Assembly (NCBI GenBank): GCA_963701205.1
Contig: OY969575.1
Coordinates: forward strand, 62,001 to 126,000
Length of the DNA stretch: 64,000 nucleotides
From: JALZKA01 sp963701205
GTDB taxonomy: Bacteria > Actinomycetota > Thermoleophilia > Solirubrobacterales > 70-9
Direction: 5' to 3'
This document shows, piece after piece, positions 57,606-64,000 of this stretch; positions within the stretch are counted from its first letter, which is position 1; every line of letters starts with the position of its first letter. A program made the position numbers and the translations under genes. Below the pieces are notes generated by a model. That model was not told the origin of the DNA. It worked only from the letters and a program-made list of their open reading frames with translations, and searched no databases.

Positions 57606-58754
57606 CTAGTCGACAGCGGGGGCCCGGACGGAGGCGTCATCGAGGACCCGCTTGAAGGCCTCGAGGTCGCCGTCAGTCGCCAGCACTTCCTCTACGGGGA
57701 AGTCGACGAACCTGCGGTAGTCCTTGGCCACGACATCGTCGAGGGGCTCTGATGTGCCCGGCAACGAGCGGAGAAGCTCCACGAGGCGGCTCATTTCCTC
57801 CGGCGTCCTAGCGTCGCGGAAGTTCCTCATCATCAAGGTGACGTGACCGGTCCCGAATCGCACCGACACCGGATTGGCAACGTCGGGGTCATCGTCCTCG
57901 CCCATCCAGACGATCGCGCTCGCCTTCTTGCCGTTGCCGAACTTGTGCCGGGTCGCTCGCCCCTTCGTGTACTCGTAGAGCTCTAGCACCCGCTCGGCGA
58001 GCTCGGGCTCGAAAGCCTCCTGAATGTCGGAGTAGAAATCATCCTTTGTCCCCCTGGATCGACGCAGGCCAGCGTGCGGGCGCTTCACCCGTCGAGCCAT
58101 CTCGGTCTCGCCGATGATCCTGGGAACAATGTTGACAAGCCCGCTGCCGGGATCGACGTACTGCTTGACCTCGACGGCGTTGACCGTGGTCTTCTCAAGC
58201 TGCTCGTTCAGAAACTCAACGATGCTGCGGAGCTCGGAGGGGATGCTGTCGGCAACGAAAACGAGACGCAGGCGCCGTTCCTCGAGGTTGGCCTCAACCT
58301 GCTCCCAGAACTCCTCCGGGGTGCTCTCGTCCTCGAGGAACGCGGCGAGCTCCTTCGCTGCTGCCTCGGGGCTATCGCATCGAGCCACGAAGCTTGAGCG
58401 TAGGCGCTCAGCGTCCCAATATTGGGCTGCGTTGGCCGCGTAGTCCAGCATCTGCCCGACCACGCGCCGCCGAATCTCGGTGTTGCTGCTGCGCTTCACC
58501 TCAACGAATGTGGGGATGGCGTCCTGGTCGACGAACAGGTGGTCGAGGCTCCAGCGGTCCGAGCCGTCCTCCTGGCCTGGAACGCCCATCTCGCGCTTGA
58601 TCAGAAGCCAGAGTCGCCGTTCGTCCTCGGCGGCCTCTGAGCTCAGGAGCTCAGGGTTGAACTCGAGGTGTTGCTGAAGGTCACTCTCCTTGGCGTACGG
58701 CTGCTCGGTCAGCTCGATGAGCTTCCCTTCGCCTTGCATGAAGACCGCGCACAC
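57606..58754 (-). CDS. PD-(D/E)XK nuclease-like protein
   Basis: 382 residues; GTG 58754 (AGGA upstream) or ATG 58739. After SDLQQHLEFNPELLSS, residues about 60-110 form a PD-(D/E)XK-like core: WSLDHLFVDQDAIPTFVEVK has Asp, then the Glu-x-Lys, followed by RRRVVGQMLDYAANAAQYW, typical of restriction-endonuclease-fold proteins with NucS-like or DUF-type cores. The middle (LRLVFVADSIPSELRSIVEF) resembles DUF4268-type families. The C-terminal third is helical. Near the type I methyltransferase gene, a defence or DNA-processing role is plausible. Confidence 0.7.
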   Translation of the reverse strand: MCAVFMQGEGKLIELTEQPYAKESDLQQHLEFNPELLSSEAAEDERRLWLLIKREMGVPGQEDGSDRWSLDHLFVDQDAIPTFVEVKRSSNTEIRRRVVGQMLDYAANAAQYWDAERLRSSFVARCDSPEAAAKELAAFLEDESTPEEFWEQVEANLEERRLRLVFVADSIPSELRSIVEFLNEQLEKTTVNAVEVKQYVDPGSGLVNIVPRIIGETEMARRVKRPHAGLRRSRGTKDDFYSDIQEAFEPELAERVLELYEYTKGRATRHKFGNGKKASAIVWMGEDDDPDVANPVSVRFGTGHVTLMMRNFRDARTPEEMSRLVELLRSLPGTSEPLDDVVAKDYRRFVDFPVEEVLATDGDLEAFKRVLDDASVRAPAVD

Positions 58755-58844
58755 GGAGCGATCCTAGCTGTAAGCGCCGGTGCAGTGCCTGACTAGCCCG
58801 CCCTCTCGCGGTGAACCCGCCGTGGCGCAGAAACGCGGGTCTCT

Positions 58845-59089
58845 AACTGGCGAACAAGAATCGCCGAACTGGGAGAAACTCAGAAAGGCAGCCCTGAAGC
58901 CAAAAACTCGAACGCGGAACTGGCGAACGAACTGGTTATCAAACCGCGCGGGCTGTTTGCGAGTTGTTTCTTCGCTTTTGTACTTCGCTTGGGCAAGCCA
59001 ACGGCTGGTTGTTTGCGAGTAAGCGTGGGAGACCGTTCGCCAGTTCTATCCCACTCTGAATAGGCGTGTGAACCACGGAACTCGCAAAC
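58845..59089. repeat. Six copies of an 11-bp motif in the divergent intergenic region
   Basis: AACTGGCGAAC occurs at 58845-58855 and 58918-58928, and inverted at 59035-59045. The sister form AACTCGCAAAC occurs inverted at 58955-58965 and 59011-59021 (last base changed), and direct at 59079-59089. Both fit AACTSGCRAAC. The cluster lies in the 448-base gap between the divergent genes ending their starts at 58754 and 59203; I see no gene in this gap. Likely protein-binding sites or hairpin arms. Confidence 0.7.
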
Positions 59090-59202
59090 AGTCGACATCG
59101 CCGCCTGGGATCTGCCCGCCTCTGCCTGCTCCTCCCCACGCCCGAAACATCCGTGAACAGTCGTGTTGGCTGGGATCTGCTTGGCCGACCTAGGGTCGAG
59201 CC

Positions 59203-59265
59203 ATGAACGAATGCGATTCAGTCCCCACAACCAAACCTGACCACTTCGTAAGGGGCGTCCAGTGA
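59203..59265 (+). CDS. Short leader ORF coupled to the next gene
   Basis: 20 codons from ATG 59203 (AGGG eight bases upstream) ending in a TGA that overlaps the GTG start of the following gene (GTGA). The peptide (MNECDSV...FVRGVQ) has no recognisable function. It may allow translational coupling. Too short to judge by codon use. Confidence 0.35.
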   Translation: MNECDSVPTTKPDHFVRGVQ

Positions 59266-60170
59266 AGGACGGCCAGCCCAGCACCTTGGACGCTGGGCGA
59301 GCGTTCGATGATCCAGCAGCAGCTGTTGTCTGGGCCGCGATCTGCGCACTATCCGAGGGCGCTCAGCATGTTGTCGCCGAGCATCTCGTTGAACGTTTGG
59401 CCCTAGTTGAGCAACGAGAGGGTGCTCAGGAGATTCGTGTCGCTCGTGGCGTCGCTGCCTTGAGAGAAGCGTCTGCGATGTTGGGCGGCGGCTCTCCTTC
59501 CATCGGTCAGTTTCGCAAACTCCGCCAGCGCCATCCGGAACGTCGCTGGCCAGACGACAGCTCAATCCGCGGCTGGCTTTCCGATAGCCGCTCATGGAAC
59601 GACGCGCTCCGAGCAGCGCGCCTGGATGCGCTTCCGGATTCCACGCCGGCCGCACCGACCCGTGGGCCGAACCTGACTGACGAAGAGATCCTCGGCGCTC
59701 TGGGCGAGTGCGCTGCCGACCTCAAGCGGCCCCTCAGCGAGATCACTTGGTCTCGCTACCTGCGTTGGGCCCGACAGCCTGATGTCCGTCGGCGCGCAGG
59801 GCGCCGACCGCGATCGCAGGGACCGTTTAATCGAATTGGGGGTTTCCTGATCGCGAGGCGGACAGCGATGGGCGGCAACGCCGACCTCGATCAGAGCACC
59901 GGAGATGTCAGAGCGGGCGGCAAGGGCTACCGCTACAGCGACCGGGAACTGTTCCAGGCGGCCGAAGAGGTCATCGACCGACTCGGCGCTGACTGCGCTT
60001 GGCCGACTAGTACCCAGTGGCCACGCCAGCGGCTCGCGATCCTCGACGAGGAGCGTGACCGTGAACTTCCGCCCCGCGCCTTCCCGTCGGCCTCGGTTGT
60101 CTGGCAGCGATTCGGCTCCTGGGAGGCCGCACGACATGCCTACCAGCAAGCGATGAAAGACCGATCGTGA
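59262..60170 (+). CDS. Protein with repeats resembling HNH-associated repeats (1)
   Basis: 302 residues from GTG 59262 (AAGGGG upstream). After a helical N-terminus (VVAEHLVERLALVEQREGAQ) come segments of the kind SSIRGWLSDSRSWNDALRAA, ITWSRYLRWARQPDVRR, and the closing SASVVWQRFGSWEAARHAY with the preceding YSDRELFQAAEEVIDRLG and PTSTQWPRQRLAILDEERD. The rFGSWn-A pattern is that of homing-endonuclease-associated DNA-binding repeats. No HNH nuclease motif is visible. A sequence-specific DNA-binding role is inferred. Confidence 0.65.
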   Translation: MKDGQPSTLDAGRAFDDPAAAVVWAAICALSEGAQHVVAEHLVERLALVEQREGAQEIRVARGVAALREASAMLGGGSPSIGQFRKLRQRHPERRWPDDSSIRGWLSDSRSWNDALRAARLDALPDSTPAAPTRGPNLTDEEILGALGECAADLKRPLSEITWSRYLRWARQPDVRRRAGRRPRSQGPFNRIGGFLIARRTAMGGNADLDQSTGDVRAGGKGYRYSDRELFQAAEEVIDRLGADCAWPTSTQWPRQRLAILDEERDRELPPRAFPSASVVWQRFGSWEAARHAYQQAMKDRS

Positions 60171-60850
60171 CCGAGGCTCCCGCGGGAACATCCACAGTCG
60201 AGCGCGCCATCGTCCCAGTCATAGCAATGATTGAAGTCCTGCCCCACTCCGCTCTGGTCGAACTCGAGTGCGTCCTGGCGGTGGCGCGCCAACGGCCCTT
60301 GGCGCCGCCGCGCGTCCGGCACGAGGACGAGCTGGCGTTCCTTGCCGATCTTCTGGCGGAGGAGGGCAACCGTGGCCATGCTTCACCTCGCGTCCCGCGC
60401 AAGCACTACGACGCCCAGCGCCCAGAGAAGGCGCCACTTAGCCACACGCTCGTTCGCCGCCTCGGAAGCTGGGTAAAGGTCTGTCGGGCCGCAGCTTCGA
60501 TTCGCGCTTCGAACTATTCATCATCACGCGACAACGCGCCATCAACTCCAGCAAGCTCCGAGCCGGCAACGGCCGCTCCCAAGGGAGGCAAATCGTGGCG
60601 CACGCCCAGCCACGGCCGGCGTCGCAACCCCAACTACACCCGCGGGGAGGTCATCGATGCTGTGATCGAGGTCGCAGAGTGCGTTGGCTGCCACCCAACG
60701 CACCTGACATCAAACGTCTACTACGACTACGTCGCCGAAACGCGCCAGCGGGCGCGACTGACGGGCGCAACTCCCCCACGCTGGCCGACCCAACGCTCGG
60801 TTGAGCGGCACTTCCAGAGCTGGGAGAGGGTGCGACTCTCCGTTCGCTAG
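60167..60850 (+). CDS. Protein with repeats resembling HNH-associated repeats (2)
   Basis: 227 residues. GTG 60167 overlaps the previous stop (GTGA). It carries the same element twice: LSHTLVRRLGSWVKVCRAAA (about residues 89-108) and PTQRSVERHFQSWERVRLSV at the C-terminus, the latter preceded by YTRGEVIDAVIEVAECVGCH and HLTSNVYYDYVAETRQRA. A Ser/Pro/Ala-rich linker separates them. Partner of the preceding gene; together a two-gene unit of unknown function. Confidence 0.65.
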   Translation: MTEAPAGTSTVERAIVPVIAMIEVLPHSALVELECVLAVARQRPLAPPRVRHEDELAFLADLLAEEGNRGHASPRVPRKHYDAQRPEKAPLSHTLVRRLGSWVKVCRAAASIRASNYSSSRDNAPSTPASSEPATAAPKGGKSWRTPSHGRRRNPNYTRGEVIDAVIEVAECVGCHPTHLTSNVYYDYVAETRQRARLTGATPPRWPTQRSVERHFQSWERVRLSVR

Positions 60851-60940
60851 CCGATCGCCTGCGCCGTCGCCACTGACGGGCGGATGCGCGATCACGCGCC
60901 CCTGAGCCGTACTGGCGATGCCTCGCCTTATGATCGCGGC

Positions 60941-61399
60941 GTGTTCGAAGAAATTCGCATCCGCCCGGCCCGCGATGGCCTGCCGCCCAGCTGGGATCAG
61001 GCCAAGGCCAACCTGGACAAGATCGGCTTTGATGATCTCGGTCCGCTGCGCCGCGAGTTCTCGCAACTGATCAACTTCGAGCTGCTGACCTACGCCGACT
61101 ACGAAAGTGGTGCCCGCGACGAGCTTTACCTGCAGGAGGCGCGCCGTGTCCTGGCTGAGGACCTGGCGATCGCTGAGCAGTTGTTCGCGGCCCCCAGCGC
61201 CGCCGGCGACTTGACCTCAAGCGACAGCACGATCACGGCAGCCGTCGAACAGCACGATGCAATCTTCACCGTTCGCGGAATCGCCAACCCGAAGAGCGCC
61301 GATGATTACCTGACGCCCTATTGGGTACTGATGCGACTCCTGATCAGCGGCGCACTCGGCTTCGCCGGCTACGACTCCCAGCCCGAGGTCGAGCTGTAG
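60941..61399 (+). CDS. Hypothetical protein
   Basis: 152 residues from GTG 60941, chosen because FEEIRIRPARDGLPPSWDQA begins the well-behaved sequence; the frame is open 19 codons further upstream. Mostly helical: LGPLRREFSQLINFELLTYA, ELYLQEARRVLAEDLAIAEQ; C-terminal YWVLMRLLISGALGFAGYD. No family recognised and no export signal. 90 bases after the repeat-protein pair on the same strand. Confidence 0.55.
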   Translation: MFEEIRIRPARDGLPPSWDQAKANLDKIGFDDLGPLRREFSQLINFELLTYADYESGARDELYLQEARRVLAEDLAIAEQLFAAPSAAGDLTSSDSTITAAVEQHDAIFTVRGIANPKSADDYLTPYWVLMRLLISGALGFAGYDSQPEVEL

Positions 61400-61442
61400 C
61401 CAGCCAGGCGTCAAAAACACCAGTAGCGTCGAGTGTGGACCA

Positions 61443-62700
61443 TTACTGCTCACGCCATTCGAACAACTCGACGAACGGCTCGGGCCAGTCTGATCCGTAG
61501 ACCCGCTCGACCAGTGAAAGGTGCGCCGTTGCTGCCTGCGTCCCGATCTGGACGAGGTAATTCAAAAGCGCCTCCTGGTGGTCGAGCGTGAAGACCCGGC
61601 ACGCCCACTCACAGTCGGCGTGCTCTCACGATTTCCAACAGGCGGCCGCATTGACGATCAATGAGCATCGCCTCGCAATAAGGCAGATAGGAGCCGGTGG
61701 CCAGTGTGTCGTAGTAGAAGCCGCGATCAGGCTCCCGCCCTCTGTTCGCGGAGGCTTCAGCGGCGAATGCCGCGAGCAGACCCCACCTGAACTCTGATCG
61801 CGGGTATCGAACGTAGCTGCTCAGACGCCGAGAAGCCCTTCAGCACGGGGGCCGTGCTCTTCAGGAGGGCAGCCCGATCGCTGAGCCTGCGGTCCAGGGC
61901 CATTCGGATCTCCGGTCGCTCTAGGGCGCCGGTCACCGCTGCCTCGACTAACTCGTCGCGAAACGATTCATACGAACGGCTCGGACCTTCACCCACGCCC
62001 GGTACATCTCCAGCAGGGCATCGTGTTTGTACCGCGTTGCCCCGGGCATCCCTGGCCTCCTCATCCTCGAGGCCCATGCTGACGCTGACACGCAGTTTGT
62101 CCATCCATCGGCCTGGATCCCCACGGATGGCGTCACGGGAGTCTTCTCGGAGCCCAATCCGATCCTCGAGAAATGCCGTAGAGCTTCAGCGACTTGGAGC
62201 TGAAGAATGGAGTCGACGTCGTGAAACGCGATGCCACCAGAGAGATGCTCGTAGATCGTTGTGAGCATTGTCCGGAGCCTGCTGTCCATCAACGATTCCA
62301 TCCTCTGAACGCTGGACTCCGGACAAACGATCAGGTGCAGCTTGTGCAGGCGATATCGAGGTGATCGAAAGAAGTCGTATCGACCTTAACGGCGCAGACA
62401 GCGAAGCGGCGTCGCTGGACCGCCGGGGGAAACCGCCCTCGAAAATCGGGGTGGAGGCCTTGGCCAGAATGTGGTGATGGCCGACCTGGTGCGAGCGTGT
62501 GAGCTGCGCGCCGACGACAGGTCGGGTGAGCTCGCGCGGTCTCGGATCGGTGCCAGACCTGCGACGTAATTGGACAGCAGGCCGCTAAATGTCGAGGTCG
62601 AGTACTCCGACCATCAACAGCCCCGAACGAATCTGGTGCGGTGCAAACGGGACAACTCTCGAAGGGACGGGTGATGAAGTCCCGAGGATCGAAACGAGAC
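61443..62700 (-). pseudogene. Broken gene of unknown family between hsdM and the repeat-protein unit
   Basis: Pieces in all three minus frames line up as one protein. N-terminus FDPRDFITRPFESCPVCTAP with SFG (zinc-knuckle-like CPVC, about 62600-62693); HKLHLIVCPESSVQRMESLM and LTTIYEHLSGGIAFHDVDSI (to about 62150); LRVSVSMGLEDEEARDARGN; SRSYESFRDELVEAAVTGAL; FYYDTLATGSYLPYCEAMLI; LEIVRARRL; and finally FTLDHQEALLNYLVQIGTQA with SLVERVYGSDWPEPFVELF before TAA 61443. At least five frame changes and a probable deletion (62400-62600) are needed. VCPESS...HLSGG resembles a family I have seen in accessory regions; the function is unknown to me. Confidence 0.6.
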
Positions 62701-64000
62701 GCCCTCCTTCAGGAGGCACGTGACTCCGCTGTTGTATTCACCCGACTCGCCGTTCGACCCTCGAAGCTCCGCCGCAACCGCCTCGAATTGTTCTAGGGCG
62801 GCGGCAAGATGTTCGACGATCTCATCAGCGATGACGTCCGGTGCCGGCAGGTCCGCCGCATCGGTCAGCGAGTCGTCCTTGATGTCTGCCCAGATGTCGA
62901 GGTTGAAGCCGTCGCGCTTGGCGATCTCCTCATAGGTCCAGCGCTTGAACTGATCTGATTCCTTACGGGCGCTGACTGGTTCGCCAACGTTGTATGCCGA
63001 GACGAAGCCGTCAAGGTGTGAGCGCTTCATCGTCTTCGTCTTCAACGTGAAGTGTTGATTGGTGCGGAAGTCGTAAACCCAGACCTCCTTGGTGGCGGGC
63101 TCGCGTGAAGCCGCACGGCGCTCGAAGAAAATCACGTTTGCCTTGACGCCCTGGGCGTAGAAGATCCCAGTCGGCAGGCGCAGGATCGTGTGGACGTTGC
63201 AATCCTCGAGGAGGCGCTTGCGGATGGTCGCGCCAGCGCCGCCTTCGAAAAGGACGTTGTCGGGCAGGACGACAGCAGCCCGACCGCCAATCTTCAGCAT
63301 CGAGCGAATGTGCTGGAGGAAGTTCAGTTGCTTGTTGGAGGTCGTCGCCCAGAAGTCGGGGCGGGCCAAGTGTCTCGGCCTCCTTTCACCGTCTTGCCGT
63401 CGGCGCCGACGATCGTCACCGAGGACTGTTTGCCAAACGGCGGATTGGCCAGCACCAAGTCAATCTTCTCGGCTGGTTCCGAGAGCAGGCCGTCCTTGAC
63501 CTCAATCGGCGGAATGGCTAGGGGGTCGCTTGATCCGATCCCGTGTAGGAAGAGATTCATCGCACAGAGGCGAGCGGTGTTGTCGACGATCTCCGTTCCA
63601 CGGAAGGTCTGATCGCGCAGGAAGCGCTTCTCATCGCGGTCGAGCTCGTAGGTCTTCGATACGAACTCGTGGGCGGCAAGGAGGAAGCCGCCAGTGCCGC
63701 AAGCCGGATCGGCAACGGTCTCCCCCGGTTTCGGCTTGGCGCAATCGACCATTGCCTGGATCAGGACACGTGGTGTGAAGTACTGGCCGGCACCCGATTT
63801 GGTGTCTGCGGCGTTCTTCTCCAGGAGCCCCTCATAGGCGTCACCCTTAACGTCGGCGTCAACGCCCATCCAAGTCTCGCCGTCGATCAAGTCAGAGATC
63901 AGGCGCTTGAGCTTGGCTGGGTCCTGAATCCGGTTCTGAGCCTTGCGGAAGATCAGGCCAAGCAGCGCCGGCTCCTTGCCGAGCTCGGTCAGGATCACCG
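62614..64000 (-). CDS. hsdM: Type I restriction-modification methyltransferase subunit HsdM, 5' truncated and frameshifted near 63365
   Basis: The start lies beyond the window edge. Motifs in the first frame: GAGQYFTPRVLIQAMVDCAK, TVADPACGTGGFLLAAHEF (SAM motif I), FRGTEIVDNTARLCAMNLFL, and LVLANPPFGKQSSVT (catalytic NPPF). The second frame continues ARPDFWATTSNKQLNFLQHI, RAAVVLPDNVLFEGGAGATI and ILRLPTGIFYAQGVKANVIF to the C-terminus. The break, at about 63360-63372, needs one base. N6-adenine methyltransferase of a type I system. No hsdS or hsdR is intact in the window. Confidence 0.92.

Noticed and set aside
58845..59089. CRISPR array
   Set aside because: The repeated units are only 11 bases, lie in both orientations and have irregular spacing; no cas genes are present. 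I saw no CRISPR-like array anywhere in the window.
58780..59284. Short open frames (80 and 134 codons) in the divergent intergenic region
   Set aside because: They run through the 11-bp repeat cluster, lack ribosome-binding sites and give unstructured translations.

Overview
The window looks like chromosomal DNA of a high-GC actinobacterium, most likely class Thermoleophilia (Solirubrobacterales or relatives). Two things suggest this. First, the gene order tlyA-nadK-recN-steA-steB/mctB-(GT4)-pyrG-...-xerD on one strand matches the Rv1694-Rv1701 block of Mycobacterium and its relatives, and the dgt-dnaG and aroC-aroK-aroB-aroQ-pepQ runs are also typical of Actinobacteria. Second, five secreted proteins share an N-terminus (a YLALF-type hydrophobic segment, AYAA, then an NNSVKSKHI-like repeat) that I associate with Thermoleophilia. 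Taxonomy is inference.

Layout. 1-2.8 kb: secreted or surface proteins and tRNA debris. 2.8-6.5 kb: a small integrative element with integrase, Xis-like protein, cargo and a perfect 43-bp direct repeat; one copy lies inside an intact tRNA(CAT). 6.5-11.3 kb: SRPBCC protein, lipoprotein, SDR, glycosyltransferase, tRNA-Asn. 11.3-29.4 kb: a mostly minus-strand housekeeping run (DnaG, dGTPase, RecO, P1 peptidase, MutM, XerD, DUF3866, M20 peptidase, CTP synthase, MraY-like protein, SteB, SteA, RecN, NAD kinase, TlyA). 29.4-31.6 kb: a membrane protein behind a CRP-type site and a tandem pair of YLALF-type genes. 31.6-45 kb: isoprenoid and translation genes (dxs, polyprenyl synthase, xseB, nusB, efp), then pepQ-aroQ-aroB-aroK-aroC. 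44.8-53.2 kb: a type IV pilus cluster (pilP-like, pilO, pilN, pilM, pilD, pilV-like, pilW-like, pilX-like, pilA) read toward lower coordinates. A well-matching c-di-GMP-I (GEMM) riboswitch lies in the leader of the major pilin gene. 53.3-56 kb: small metabolic genes. 56-64 kb: an accessory region with hypothetical genes, a PD-(D/E)XK-like protein, a translationally coupled pair resembling HNH-associated-repeat proteins, a broken gene, and the 5'-truncated methyltransferase subunit of a type I restriction system.

How it fits together. The pilus cluster has minor and major pilins, prepilin peptidase and the PilMNO(P) alignment complex; no pilB, pilC or pilT is visible, so the motors must be encoded elsewhere. 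Pilin synthesis is probably tied to c-di-GMP. The shikimate genes directly follow the pilus genes on the same strand with short gaps or overlaps.

Quality caveat. Several genes expected to be intact are split by frameshifts (polyprenyl synthase, pepQ, aroQ, aroB, the aroK/aroB junction, one YLALF-type gene, hsdM, and the gene at 61.4-62.7 kb). They concentrate in 40.4-43.1 kb and 61.4-63.4 kb. Local sequence error is the simplest explanation for the essential ones, although real decay is possible in the accessory region.
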